A stretch of 64,000 nt of DNA from the NCBI RefSeq assembly GCF_022129445.1, contig NZ_JADQAQ010000007.1:62001-126000 (forward strand). Direction: 5' to 3'. Origin of the DNA: Photobacterium sp. Ph5 (GTDB lineage Bacteria > Pseudomonadota > Gammaproteobacteria > Enterobacterales > Vibrionaceae). How positions within the stretch are numbered: the stretch's first letter is position 1; every line of letters starts with the position of its first letter. The position numbers and the translations under genes were made by a program. The notes under the pieces were generated by a model that did no database searches, was not told where the DNA came from, and saw only the letters and a list, made by a program, of their open reading frames with translations. Below are positions 34,295 to 43,725 of the stretch, one piece after another.

Positions 34295-34962
34295 ATGAAC
34301 AACACTTTTGGCAATTATTGGATGGCCTTGCCACCAGCTTACAATTGACCGTTGCATCGTTATTAGTTGGCTGTACTCTCGCTCTATTAATGACAATGAC
34401 ATTAATTTTAAGAACCCCTGTTTTACATTGGATAAGCCGTGGCATCATTACCCTATTTACGGGTACGCCTTTGTTAGTTCAAATCTTTTTGATTTACTAC
34501 GGACCGGGACAATTTGAAGGTATTCGTGATAGCTTTGTATGGCAATGGCTCAGCCAACCGTGGTTCTGTGCAATGTTAGCACTAGCATTAAATACTGCCG
34601 CTTACAGTACCCAACTGTTTAAAGGTGCGTTTGATGCAATTCCTAAAGGTCAATGGCAAGCATGTCGAGCATTAGGTATGGAAACTAAAACGACATTGAG
34701 TACCCTATTACCTTTTGCCATTCGTCGTTCTGTGCCTGCTTATTCTAATGAAGTAATTTTAGTGTTTAAAGGTACATCGCTTGCCAGCACTATTACAATT
34801 ATGGACATCATGGGTTACGCGCAGCGTATTAATGCTCAAACCTACGATACATTAACTGTATTTGCGATTGCAGGTGCGATGTATCTTACCGTTAATGCAC
34901 TGCTTTCTATTGCCTTTAGGATGATAGAGAAAAAAGCTTTAGCGTTTGAAGTGGCGAATTAA
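34291..34962 (+). CDS. artM: Arginine ABC transporter permease ArtM
   Basis: A 223-residue permease with the EAA loop [20 protein letters not shown] and [20 protein letters not shown], an ArtM signature. It pairs with ArtQ in the membrane. Last gene of the operon; a clear terminator follows. Confidence 0.92.
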   Translation: MNEQHFWQLLDGLATSLQLTVASLLVGCTLALLMTMTLILRTPVLHWISRGIITLFTGTPLLVQIFLIYYGPGQFEGIRDSFVWQWLSQPWFCAMLALALNTAAYSTQLFKGAFDAIPKGQWQACRALGMETKTTLSTLLPFAIRRSVPAYSNEVILVFKGTSLASTITIMDIMGYAQRINAQTYDTLTVFAIAGAMYLTVNALLSIAFRMIEKKALAFEVAN

Positions 34963-34987
34963 ATTTCAACCTTCACCATATAAGAGA

Positions 34988-35016
34988 GCCGATAATACTG
35001 ACATTATCGGCTTTTT
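34988..35016 (+). terminator. art operon terminator
   Basis: GCCGATAAT-6 nt-ATTATCGGC followed by TTTTT, 25 bp after the artM stop. Confidence 0.9.
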
Positions 35017-35058
35017 GATTTATGAATTTACTTTACCTATCCTTGTTCATTAGCGCGT

Positions 35059-36258
35059 TTACACTGATACTAAAGGCTTCGCTGCACTATGGAGGTTGCT
35101 TACGGTATATGGTTCTGGCTGCTTAACTGTTAGGAAAATGCATGGGAGCCCCATCACAGCCATAAACCAAAACATATTAATATCTGAATGGTGCATTAGC
35201 CAGCCACACGCTGCAGAAACAATGGCTAATACAAAGCCAGCTGGAATAGCATGATATAACGACTGCAAAGCAACATAGTTATGTTTTCTGTTTTCTTCAA
35301 CATAACGTACTGATGACAGTATTGTTCCTGAGAAAGTAATACAGTGTAGAATTTGGCAAAAGATTAAAACAGGTAAATCAGTAGAAACCGCCATTAACCC
35401 CCAACGAATAACGACAGCAACAGCGGCTAATCTAAACAACGTAGAGACTTTCCAGCTAGAAAACGCTTTACGGCTTACCAAATAAAAGACAATGACAGAA
35501 ATAGTTGATAGGCTCCATAAGTAGCCAATAGTGTCTGAATCTAATCCTTTATCAGCCCAATACACTGTACTAAAGAAATAATACCCGCCATGACTCCCCT
35601 CTAACAATGAAGCAACCAATAAGAACACTAATGTTTCTTTGCAACATAACACTTTAAAAATACTAGGTTTTTTATCTTCTTCATTATGATGACATACCAT
35701 AGGGATACTGGGCTTCATTAAGGTACCAATCAATGTTGCACCTAGACCGACCGCGCCCATAACAGGAACTGCACTTACACCATAATGTTGAATAACCCAC
35801 CCCATACACGCCGAAGCTACAGTTAATGCTACCGCTCCCCATAAGCGTGTATAACCATAATCAAGCCGATTATCACGCGCATAATGATTAGAAATTGCAT
35901 CAGAGATCGCAACAGCAGGGCCGATTGCTAAGTTGAAAATCACTAACAATAAAGCAAGTACCCAGAAAGATGGCGTAATTGTTCCTAACCAAATGAATGC
36001 AATAAAGCCAAGTAAGCTTAAAAACATCGACCAACGAAGAAATGGAATAAGATGTCCGACTTTGTGGAAAAAAGGCGTTAACGTAAAATTAATCACACAA
36101 CGTGCGGCTAAACCAAATCCAACTAACATTCCAACATCAGCATCTGAAATGCCTAATTTTTCAAGCCATAGCCCTCTAAACGGCAAATATACGCCGTAAG
36201 AAAACCAGAACATAAATTGATACGTAGACATCCATAACGATGGTCGACATGTGAACAT
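35059..36258 (-). CDS. hcaT: MFS transporter, HcaT-like
   Basis: A 399-residue 12-segment transporter of the HcaT (phenylpropionate:H+) branch: FMFWFSYGVYLPFRGLWLEKLG, DNRLDYGYTRLWGAVA, GYYFFSTVYWADKGLDSDTI, ILHCITFSG. AGGAG precedes the ATG. No hca catabolic genes are near, so the substrate is open. It is divergent from the cbb3 oxidase operon. Confidence 0.78.
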   Translation of the reverse strand: MFTCRPSLWMSTYQFMFWFSYGVYLPFRGLWLEKLGISDADVGMLVGFGLAARCVINFTLTPFFHKVGHLIPFLRWSMFLSLLGFIAFIWLGTITPSFWVLALLLVIFNLAIGPAVAISDAISNHYARDNRLDYGYTRLWGAVALTVASACMGWVIQHYGVSAVPVMGAVGLGATLIGTLMKPSIPMVCHHNEEDKKPSIFKVLCCKETLVFLLVASLLEGSHGGYYFFSTVYWADKGLDSDTIGYLWSLSTISVIVFYLVSRKAFSSWKVSTLFRLAAVAVVIRWGLMAVSTDLPVLIFCQILHCITFSGTILSSVRYVEENRKHNYVALQSLYHAIPAGFVLAIVSAACGWLMHHSDINMFWFMAVMGLPCIFLTVKQPEPYTVSNLHSAAKPLVSV

Positions 36259-36429
36259 TAGTATACTCCTTGTTTATGAGCGTCAACGGTAACGAAAATA
36301 GTTCTCATTAACAATTTTAATAAATACCAAAAAATCACTAAAAACAGTCATAGTATTGTCAGCATCCTGCAGACAGTAATAAATACAGCAAGGAGTATTC
36401 TTTTTTTAAGGCAATGTTAAAAACAGACA

Positions 36430-36443
36430 TTGATAAAATCCAA
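36430..36443. promoter_or_regulatory. Possible FNR-type site before the cbb3 operon
   Basis: TTGATAAAATCCAA shares the left half of the FNR box TTGATNNNNATCAA, but the right half has two mismatches. It lies 70 bp before the first cytochrome gene. cbb3 oxidases are commonly under FNR/Anr control. Weak. Confidence 0.3.
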
Positions 36444-36512
36444 AAACATCTATCTTTATAATTATGTATTTATATTGCGACTTCTATAAATAGAATTTAA
36501 AGGGAGACAAGC

Positions 36513-36875
36513 ATGTCTTTAATCCTATTCATTCAGCGTTTTTTGTTTGTCGTTTTACTTACCATTCCCCTCGTTTCTTCTGCTGACGAAATGACGCCTA
36601 AACAGCAATTTGAAATAGGTAAACAAAAAGCGCTTGTTTGCATCACATGTCATGGTGTCGATGGTATTTCAGCAACGGGAACTTATCCCAACTTACAAGG
36701 CCAAAAGCAACAATATTTGGTTGCTGCACTTAAAGCTTACAAACAAAATCAACGTGTTGATGGTTTAGCTATATTAATGCAGGGTTATGCAAAAGATTTA
36801 AGTGATCAAGATATGAAGGATCTCGCGTATTACTTCAGTACCGTAAAAACAGATACCAGCCATCAATCACAATAA
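36513..36875 (+). CDS. Monohaem c-type cytochrome (c5/c553-like)
   Basis: A 120-residue protein with a signal peptide (about 1-24, SSA-DE) and one haem motif CITCHG at residue 43; a distal Met is likely in AILMQGYAKDL. It is periplasmic. It lies 27 bp before ccoN in the same orientation, so it is probably a soluble electron donor or accessory cytochrome for this oxidase. Confidence 0.88.
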   Translation: MSLILFIQRFLFVVLLTIPLVSSADEMTPKQQFEIGKQKALVCITCHGVDGISATGTYPNLQGQKQQYLVAALKAYKQNQRVDGLAILMQGYAKDLSDQDMKDLAYYFSTVKTDTSHQSQ

Positions 36876-36902
36876 ACGGCATTACTTGCTAAGGTTATGA
36901 CG

Positions 36903-38336
36903 ATGGATACTCAGTATAATTATAAAATCGTTAAGTACTTTATGATCGCTAGTGTTTGTTGGGCGTTCATCGGTATGTTAATTGGTGTTATTTTAGCTGC
37001 GCAACTTTATTGGCCTGCTCTTAACCTCGATTCTGAATACTTTCAATTTGGTCGTCTTCGTCCATTGCATACTAATGGCGTCATTTTTGGCTTTGTCGTT
37101 AATCTTTTAATGGGAACATCCTTTTATATTGTCCAACGTACCTGTAAAACCCCGCTATATAACAACACTGCTGCTTGGTCTGTCTTTTGGGGATGGCAAT
37201 TTATCCTTATTCTCGCTCTTATTACCCTACCGTTAGGTTTTACTACCTCAAAAGAATATGCTGAACTTGAATGGCCGATTGATATCTTGATTGCTGTCAT
37301 CTGGGTGATATACGCCATTGTGTTTTTTATGACAGTTGCCAAACGTACCGTTCATCATATTTTTGTTGCTAACTGGTTTTACGGCGCGTTTATTATTGTT
37401 ATTGCGATGATTTTTATTGCTAACAACCTCGAATTACCTGTCACGATGTGGAAATCTTACTCTATTTACTCAGGAGCTGAAGATGCCATCGTGCAATGGT
37501 GGTGGGGACATAATGCGGTTGGTTTTTTATTAACCGCTGGCGTCATTGGTATGAACTACTATTTCATCCCCAAAATTGCTGAGCGCCCTATTTATTCTTA
37601 CCGCTTATCTGTTATTCACTTTTGGGGCTTAGTCGGCTTTTATACTTGGGCAGGTACACACCATCTTATTTATTCTTCTGTCCCAGATTGGTTACAAAAT
37701 CTTGGTATTGTGATGTCGTTAATTTTATGGCTTCCCTCTTGGGGGGGCGCGTTTAACAGCATCATGACCTTGCTTAACAATAAGCAGAAACTAAAGCACG
37801 ATTACATTATGTGGTTTTTCTTCTCTGCCATTGTTTACTACGCGTTAGCGACTTTTGAAGGACCATTATTAGCCATTCGCTGGTTTAACATGATTGCTCA
37901 TAATACCGATTGGATCATCGGCCATGTGCATTCAGGCGCCTTGGGTTGGGTTGGCATGTCTGCCATTGCCGTATTTTATTACTTTATCCCTCGTTTATTT
38001 GGTCACGAAAAATTGTGGTCAAACCGTTTAGTTAAATGGCATTTCTGGTTTGCGCATATTGGGATTGCACTTTATGCCGTTGCACTGTGGATTGCTGGGA
38101 TTGGACAAGGCTATATGTGGTTAAAAGAAGATCCTAATGGCTCGCTTAGCTATAGTTTTGTCGAAGCGATGAACTTCAGTGCGCCGTGGATGTTAGTTCG
38201 CTTTATCGGTGGTGCGTTATTTGTATTAGGTCTGATATTAATGATTTATAACCTATACAGAACGCTAAAACAGCCAAAGCCTCAATCGGATAAGCACCGA
38301 AATGTAGCAACAGAAAAGGTAGATACTTATGATTAA
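36903..38336 (+). CDS. ccoN: cbb3-type cytochrome c oxidase subunit I
   Basis: A 477-residue 12-segment haem-copper oxidase. The histidine ligands are visible in RPLHTNGVIFGF, WWWGHNAVGF, GTHHLIYS and IGHVHSGALGWVGMS. The ATG at 36903 has AAGG at the right distance; an ATG two codons earlier is too close. It reduces O2 to water with high affinity and pumps protons. It overlaps ccoO by 8 bp. No ccoQ or assembly genes ccoGHIS are in the window. Confidence 0.93.
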   Translation: MDTQYNYKIVKYFMIASVCWAFIGMLIGVILAAQLYWPALNLDSEYFQFGRLRPLHTNGVIFGFVVNLLMGTSFYIVQRTCKTPLYNNTAAWSVFWGWQFILILALITLPLGFTTSKEYAELEWPIDILIAVIWVIYAIVFFMTVAKRTVHHIFVANWFYGAFIIVIAMIFIANNLELPVTMWKSYSIYSGAEDAIVQWWWGHNAVGFLLTAGVIGMNYYFIPKIAERPIYSYRLSVIHFWGLVGFYTWAGTHHLIYSSVPDWLQNLGIVMSLILWLPSWGGAFNSIMTLLNNKQKLKHDYIMWFFFSAIVYYALATFEGPLLAIRWFNMIAHNTDWIIGHVHSGALGWVGMSAIAVFYYFIPRLFGHEKLWSNRLVKWHFWFAHIGIALYAVALWIAGIGQGYMWLKEDPNGSLSYSFVEAMNFSAPWMLVRFIGGALFVLGLILMIYNLYRTLKQPKPQSDKHRNVATEKVDTYD

Positions 38337-38937
38337 TAAAGACTTTACCTCATCTGTCGTGATCCTCATTGTTGCAACAACTTTGGTTGCTGCCTTTTCG
38401 TTCTTAGTATGGGTACTTCCTGCTTTTTTTTACCAAGATAAGTTAATTGCTGAATCAAGCGCGAAGCCATTAACTGCGTTAGAGGTCTCTGGTCGCGATA
38501 TTTATATCAGTGAAGGTTGTCATACTTGCCATACCATGATGGTTCGTCCTTTAAATGCAGAAATTAAACGTTATGGACGATATAGCCGAGAAAGTGACGA
38601 TATTTATGAACATCCCAATTTATGGGGTTCAAAACGTACTGGACCTGATCTCACCAATTTAGGTCGTAAATATTCAGATCAATGGCACATCATCCACCTA
38701 AGAAATCCCCGCGATGTTGTACCTACGTCGATTATGCCCTCTTACCCTTGGCTGTTTGAGCAAGTACTCGATGGTGAAGATATTGATGCAAAACTGATTG
38801 CATTACGCACCCTTGGTGTTCCTTACACTGATAAGGAAATTAAACAGGCACGATTAGAAGTAAAAGGTAAAACCAAGGCACAGGCATTAATCGCCTATTT
38901 ACAAAGTCTGGGACAAGATCAAGGAGTACGACCATGA
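38329..38937 (+). CDS. ccoO: cbb3-type oxidase subunit II (monohaem cytochrome c)
   Basis: A 202-residue membrane-anchored protein: one N-terminal segment (VVILIVATTLVAAFSFLVWVLP spans about 10-32), haem motif CHTCH at residue 64, then MMVRPLNAEIKRYGRYS, RTGPDLTNLGRKYSDQWH and the Met ligand region SIMPSYPWLF, all typical of CcoO. It carries electrons to CcoN. It overlaps ccoN by 8 bp and ccoP by 4 bp. Confidence 0.93.
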   Translation: MINKDFTSSVVILIVATTLVAAFSFLVWVLPAFFYQDKLIAESSAKPLTALEVSGRDIYISEGCHTCHTMMVRPLNAEIKRYGRYSRESDDIYEHPNLWGSKRTGPDLTNLGRKYSDQWHIIHLRNPRDVVPTSIMPSYPWLFEQVLDGEDIDAKLIALRTLGVPYTDKEIKQARLEVKGKTKAQALIAYLQSLGQDQGVRP

Positions 38938-41132
38938 GTACTTTTTGGAGTGGTTGGGTCATTATCCTAACCCTTATTTTTCTCGCAATTATGATCGTCG
39001 TTGTTGCGTACTACTGGAAGAAAAACAGTGCAGCCAACGCTAATCGAACCGTCGATAGCTTCGATGGTATTGATGAAAACGATGCCGCCGTACCAAACCT
39101 TTTACTCCTTTCTTATCTTCTCGCTTTCATTATTGCTGCCGTTTTTTTGGTGCTCTACCCTGGCATGGGAAACTGGCAAGGACTTATGAAGTGGCAATCA
39201 AGTAGTGAAGCTGCTTCAACCTCTCCCACCTCGTTAACCAAGCAAATTAGCCAAGTGCCTAATGGAGATACATCATTTCAAGCATTAAGTACTTCACCTG
39301 AAATTGTGGTCGCGGGTCGTGCTTTATTTCAAACCCATTGTGCGGCTTGCCATTTAAATCAAGCACAAGGTCAGCTTCATTTCCCTAATTTAAGTGATAC
39401 CGTTTGGCTTTATGGTGGCAGTGATGAGGCAATCCATCATTCAATTGTTAAAGGTCGTAACGGGGTCATGGCTGGTTGGAAAGATATTCTGACTGAAGAA
39501 GAAATTGAGAATGTTTCATATTATGTAGCTTCACTTGAAAAAAACCGCATTATCTCAGAGCCAGCGGTCAAGCTTGAGCTCGGTAAAACCGTATTTGATG
39601 CTAACTGTACGGCTTGTCATGGCAGTAATGCAAAAGGTAATACTGCAATTGGTGCGCCAAATCTAACCGATAATATCTGGCTTCACGATGGCAGCGTTGA
39701 AGGTATTATTTCAACGGTAAAATATGGCTTAAATAATCTTATGCCTGCTTTTGAAGAGCAACTCAGCGATAGCGAAATTCAAGCATTAGGCGCTTATATT
39801 CGTCATCAAGGTAATAGACAAAACGAGAAACTCGCAGCGCTTGATCCGAATATGGTCAGTAAAGGACAATACCTTGCTTATGCAGGAGACTGTATTGCTT
39901 GTCACACTGGTGAAGGTGGCGAACCGTTTGGCGGCGGTTTAGGATTTTTAACGCCATTTGGTACGCTTTATTCAACCAATATTTCAGCGCATCCAACCTA
40001 TGGTATTGGGGATTACACCTACGATGAATTTTACGATGCGCTACATAAAGGAAAAGGCAAGCATGGTTACCTTTATCCAGCTATGCCCTACTCGTCTTAT
40101 CAGTATGTGACAGATGAAGACACCCAAGCACTTTGGGCTTATATGCAATCGCTTAATTTTGTGAATACTCGTAATGAAGAAAACAAGATGATGTTCCCAA
40201 GTAATATCCGCTTAGGACTACTTGGTTGGAATATTGCCTTTCTTAATACCGACCCTTTGCAATACCCAGAAGATGCCACCGAACAATGGAAACGGGGTAA
40301 ATATTTAACCATGGGGTTAGGCCACTGTTCGGAATGTCATACTCCACGTAATGTTGCACAAGCCTTGATAGAAAAAGAGCTCTTCCAAGGTAACTTAATT
40401 GATGGTTGGAAAGCCCCGAATATTACCGCAACAGAACTATATCAAGATCGTTGGGATGTAAAAACACTAACCGACTTTTTGAAAACAGGCCATTCAGATA
40501 AAGGAACCGCATTTGGCGGCATGGCGGAAGTGGTACAAAACAGTACCCGTTTCTTGACAGAACAAGACGTCGCAGCCATTTCGGAATACTTGATCACTGG
40601 CGATAAATATAACGAGTTAGATAGATCGGTTCCACAGCTCAACCCACCCGGTTTTGGTGACTTGGTGCCAGCCAATGTTGATATTCAAACCGTTGAGCTA
40701 AAACCGTTAAGTAGCAACGATCCTGAAAACGAAGCCAAACTATATGGTTTGTATGTTCAAACCTGTGGTGCATGCCATGGTAAAGACGGTAAAGGTAGAA
40801 AAGGGATTGCCCCAACACTGCTTAACAATGGGATAATTATGCACAGTGATCCTTACGATACCATTGCAGTTACCATTCGTGGTTTATCGCCAAACTTCAT
40901 GGAACAAGACAGTAACTTTATGCCGATGAGTAGCTTTAACTCGGTGATCAGTGATGCCAACCTCGCGAAGTTAATTAGCTTTGTCCGTAATAAGTTAGGT
41001 GATAGAACTGTACCTGTGACCCTAGAAGAAGTGGCTGGGGTAAGAAAAGATTTAATTAAAGGTGGCTACGCTGGAAATATTCATTCAATGACACCGCCGA
41101 CACAAAACCAACCAAATAGCGTAACAGAATAA
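38934..41132 (+). CDS. ccoP: Penta-haem CcoP: cbb3 subunit III fused to a tri-haem cytochrome c
   Basis: A 732-residue protein, more than twice the usual CcoP length. Residues 1-290 are a normal CcoP: STFWSGWVIILTLIFL anchor, SFDGIDENDAAVP, second segment, LYPGMGNWQGLMKW, haem motifs CAACH (136) and CTACH (225). Residues 300-700 add three more haems, CIACH (320), CSECH (465) and CGACH (611), in a layout like the tri-haem cytochrome subunits of membrane alcohol/gluconate dehydrogenases (GQYLAYAGDCIACHTGEGG; GRYLTMGLGHCSECHTPRN-like). The frame is uninterrupted. I infer a wired electron entry from a periplasmic dehydrogenase. Confidence 0.9.
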   Translation: MSTFWSGWVIILTLIFLAIMIVVVAYYWKKNSAANANRTVDSFDGIDENDAAVPNLLLLSYLLAFIIAAVFLVLYPGMGNWQGLMKWQSSSEAASTSPTSLTKQISQVPNGDTSFQALSTSPEIVVAGRALFQTHCAACHLNQAQGQLHFPNLSDTVWLYGGSDEAIHHSIVKGRNGVMAGWKDILTEEEIENVSYYVASLEKNRIISEPAVKLELGKTVFDANCTACHGSNAKGNTAIGAPNLTDNIWLHDGSVEGIISTVKYGLNNLMPAFEEQLSDSEIQALGAYIRHQGNRQNEKLAALDPNMVSKGQYLAYAGDCIACHTGEGGEPFGGGLGFLTPFGTLYSTNISAHPTYGIGDYTYDEFYDALHKGKGKHGYLYPAMPYSSYQYVTDEDTQALWAYMQSLNFVNTRNEENKMMFPSNIRLGLLGWNIAFLNTDPLQYPEDATEQWKRGKYLTMGLGHCSECHTPRNVAQALIEKELFQGNLIDGWKAPNITATELYQDRWDVKTLTDFLKTGHSDKGTAFGGMAEVVQNSTRFLTEQDVAAISEYLITGDKYNELDRSVPQLNPPGFGDLVPANVDIQTVELKPLSSNDPENEAKLYGLYVQTCGACHGKDGKGRKGIAPTLLNNGIIMHSDPYDTIAVTIRGLSPNFMEQDSNFMPMSSFNSVISDANLAKLISFVRNKLGDRTVPVTLEEVAGVRKDLIKGGYAGNIHSMTPPTQNQPNSVTE

Positions 41133-41144
41133 GCATTTATCTAA

Positions 41145-41180
41145 ATGGCATGTAACATCACCAATTGGTTAACATGCCAT
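41145..41180 (+). terminator. Hairpin after ccoP
   Basis: 9-bp arms ATGGCATGT/ACATGCCAT around an 18-base loop, 12 bp after the ccoP stop. No T tract follows, so it may be a 3' protection hairpin or a Rho-dependent end. Confidence 0.4.
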
Positions 41181-41274
41181 CAAAAATAACAATGTTTACA
41201 ATTAATATGCATTTTTTGTCTGCTTTTTATTGCCTCAGCAAAATTAATAGGTATCATCAAATTTCAATCCTTTG

Positions 41275-41437
41275 AGTAGAGGCGCGCTGCCTAAAAGTAT
41301 CCAGATGGAGGGTGACACCTTTGAAGTCTGGGGAAAGGAGTCGGCGCCGAAGTGTTTGTTGTGTCGTCAACAATCGCTGGGTCTGCATTAAATAAGTGCA
41401 GAACTGCCATAGTTATTTTGTCTATGGAGCGCTACCC
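41275..41437 (+). promoter_or_regulatory. Lysine riboswitch (L box)
   Basis: The conserved L-box blocks appear in order: AGAGGCGCGCTGCC, AGTATCCAGATGGAGGGTGA, CACCTTTGAAG, GGGGAAAGGAGTCGGCGCCG, GGTCTGCATT and its partner AAGTGCAGAACTGCCATAGT, closing with GGAGCGCTACC. It is 90 bp upstream of the lysW-type transporter gene, as known for vibrios. Confidence 0.93.
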
Positions 41438-41493
41438 TAAGGGATACGAAGAAGTTTTTTTCTCCTGAAATCTGTTTCTCTATCCTTTCGGTA

Positions 41494-41525
41494 GATCTCC
41501 ACCTAATATAGGTGTTTAAGAGATC
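41494..41525 (+). promoter_or_regulatory. Candidate Shine-Dalgarno-sequestering hairpin of lysW
   Basis: GATCTC (41494-41499) pairs with GAGATC (41520-41525), the purine-rich stretch just before the ATG at 41527; inside it CACCTA/TAGGTG forms a second stem. The fold would hide the ribosome-binding site, a likely expression platform for the lysine aptamer. Confidence 0.5.
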
Positions 41526-41526
41526 C

Positions 41527-43107
41527 ATGAATCTAGTTCAATATTCTGACTCCCTGCTATCTGTTGTACCACCCTTGCTGGCGGTTGTTTTAGCAATCAC
41601 TACACGACGTGTATTGTTATCACTTGGCCTTGGTATTGTTGCAGGCGCAATCCTTCTTAATGATTACAGTCCTTTAGCGGCGCTTCAATATATCGTAAAT
41701 AAAGTTGTAGGCCTTGTTTGGGCAGACGGTGCTGTTAATAGCGGTAACGTTAATATGATCATCTTTATGCTTTTGCTTGGTGGTTTGATCAGCTTAATGA
41801 CAGCGACTGGTGCAACTAAAGCATTTGCTGAATGGGGTGTTCGCCGCTGTAAAGATCGTCGTAGCGCAAATATGCTAACGGGTTTAATGGTTTTTGCTTT
41901 TTTTATTGATGACTTTTTCCATAGCTTATCTGTGGGGCCTATTTGTCGCCCAGTGACAGATCGCTTCAATATCTCGCGTGCAAAACTTGCCTACTTACTT
42001 GATTCAACGGCTGCACCTGTTTGTGTTATCACGCCAATTTCTTCTTGGGGTGCTTACATTATTGCTATTCTTAGCGGTATTTTAGTAACCAACCACATTA
42101 CAGATATCAGTGCTATTTCATTGTTTGTTCAAATGATCCCAATGAACTTGTATGCTGTATTCACGCTATTAATGGTTATCGTTGTTATTTTCTTCCAACT
42201 TAATATTGGTCCAATGCGTCAACACGAAGCATGGGCAGAAGAAGGTAAGCTGTGGGATGAATCTAAAGGCCACCCTAAAGGTTTAGAGATCACTACTGAG
42301 TCTGAAGGCCAAGGCACTATGATTGATATGGTATTGCCTATTCTAACACTGACTGTTTCAAGCGTTATCTTTATGATCATCAGTGGTGCTGAAGTATTAA
42401 GCGCAAAAGGTGAGGCTTTTAGCTTGATTGCTTCTTTAGAGCATACCGATCTAGGTGCTTCATTAGTTAATGCGTCTTTATGTAGTCTAGCTGTTTCTAT
42501 TCTACTGGCTTTACGTTTAAAGCTGCCACGTAAGACTTGGTTAACTGCAGCACCTCAAGGTGTGCAAGCAATGATACCTGCAATTATCATCCTATTGTTT
42601 GCATGGACTATTGGTACTGTTGTGAGTGATATGTCAACAGGCCAATATCTAGCCTCTTTAACAAAAGGTGGTTTCCCAACGGAATTACTGCCAGCTTTAG
42701 TCTTCATTCTTTCATGTGCAATGTCATTTGCAACAGGTACAAGTTGGGGCACATTCGGTATCATGTTACCGCTTGCTGGTGATATGGCGGTAGCAAGTGA
42801 TGCTCACCTATTAATGCCAATGTTATCTGCAGTACTTGCAGGCTCTGTATTTGGTGATCACAGCTCACCTATTTCAAGTACAAGTATCTTGTCTGCAACA
42901 GGCGCTGGTAGTCACCATATGGATCACGTAATGACCCAACTTCCTTATGCATTAACTGTCGCTATTGGCGCATTATTAGGTTACTTAGCAATGGGTATCT
43001 TATCTTCAACAATTGCAGGTATCGCTGTTAGCTCTGTATGGTTCTTAGCATGTTGTACAATTCACCTACGTCGTCATAAGAAACACCAACAAGCGGCAAC
43101 AGCATAA
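41527..43107 (+). CDS. lysW: NhaC-family transporter, predicted lysine transporter LysW
   Basis: A 526-residue membrane protein with 11-13 segments of the NhaC Na+/H+ antiporter superfamily: FIDDFFHSLSVGPICRPVTD, STAAPVCVITPISSWGAY, TGTSWGTFGIMLPLAGDMA, GDHSSPISSTSILSATGAG. The lysine riboswitch makes lysine the likely substrate, as proposed earlier for vibrio LysW. ATG at 41527 is preferred to an in-frame GTG five codons upstream. Confidence 0.85.
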   Translation: MNLVQYSDSLLSVVPPLLAVVLAITTRRVLLSLGLGIVAGAILLNDYSPLAALQYIVNKVVGLVWADGAVNSGNVNMIIFMLLLGGLISLMTATGATKAFAEWGVRRCKDRRSANMLTGLMVFAFFIDDFFHSLSVGPICRPVTDRFNISRAKLAYLLDSTAAPVCVITPISSWGAYIIAILSGILVTNHITDISAISLFVQMIPMNLYAVFTLLMVIVVIFFQLNIGPMRQHEAWAEEGKLWDESKGHPKGLEITTESEGQGTMIDMVLPILTLTVSSVIFMIISGAEVLSAKGEAFSLIASLEHTDLGASLVNASLCSLAVSILLALRLKLPRKTWLTAAPQGVQAMIPAIIILLFAWTIGTVVSDMSTGQYLASLTKGGFPTELLPALVFILSCAMSFATGTSWGTFGIMLPLAGDMAVASDAHLLMPMLSAVLAGSVFGDHSSPISSTSILSATGAGSHHMDHVMTQLPYALTVAIGALLGYLAMGILSSTIAGIAVSSVWFLACCTIHLRRHKKHQQAATA

Positions 43108-43140
43108 ATATACAACTAATATTAGCTCATAAAATCTAAT

Positions 43141-43205
43141 AATCCCCGTTCGTTTTAATACTCAATTGCTTTATGCTACGTATTAATACAACGGGGATTT
43201 TTTTG
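43141..43205 (+). terminator. lysW terminator with a long loop
   Basis: AATCCCCGTT and AACGGGGATT arms 40 bases apart, the second running into TTTTTTT. An inner AT-rich pairing (TTAATA/TATTAA) extends it. Confidence 0.75.
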
Positions 43206-43225
43206 TATAAAAGTTAGGAAATAGA

Positions 43226-43666
43226 ATGGAATACTTACATACCATGGTACGAGTGAGCAACTTAGATGCTTCACTGGATTTTTACTGTAATAAGCTTGGT
43301 CTGGTAGAGATTCGACGAAAAGAAAGCGAACGTGGACGTTTTACACTGGTATTTTTAGCTGCACCTAATCAGGCAGAAACAGCAAAAGAAACACAATCGC
43401 CTTTATTAGAATTGACATATAACTGGGATCCAGAATCTTACACTGGTGGCCGTAATTTTGGTCACCTCGCTTTTGCCGTCGATAATATTTACGATTTATG
43501 TACTCATTTACAAAATAATGGTGTTGTCATTAATCGTCCACCCCGTGATGGACACATGGCATTTGTTCGCTCACCTGATGGTATTTCAATTGAACTACTA
43601 CAAAAAGGCGACGCACTAGAAGCAGCTGAACCTTGGGCATCGATGCAAAACCAAGGTGAATGGTAA
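43226..43666 (+). CDS. Glyoxalase I-like (VOC family) protein
   Basis: A 146-residue vicinal-oxygen-chelate protein. [41 protein letters not shown] and [11 protein letters not shown] match lactoylglutathione lyase; the four metal ligands would be His5, Glu62, His80 and Glu123. It may detoxify methylglyoxal with glutathione. It is slightly different from GloA in the middle, so a second, specialised glyoxalase is possible. Monocistronic. Confidence 0.82.
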   Translation: MEYLHTMVRVSNLDASLDFYCNKLGLVEIRRKESERGRFTLVFLAAPNQAETAKETQSPLLELTYNWDPESYTGGRNFGHLAFAVDNIYDLCTHLQNNGVVINRPPRDGHMAFVRSPDGISIELLQKGDALEAAEPWASMQNQGEW

Positions 43667-43681
43667 GCAATAACATTGTTT

Positions 43682-43717
43682 GTCGGTATTATTTCTTTCA
43701 ATAATACCGACCTTTTT
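43682..43717 (+). terminator. Terminator of the glyoxalase-like gene
   Basis: GTCGGTATTATT-6 nt-AATAATACCGAC then CTTTTT; the T tract is on the plus strand only. Confidence 0.85.
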
Positions 43718-43725
43718 ATACAGTA

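Noticed and set aside
41168-41176. GTTAACATG before lysW as a third copy of the artP/aapJ motif
   Set aside because: It forms part of one arm of the hairpin after ccoP, which explains it better.
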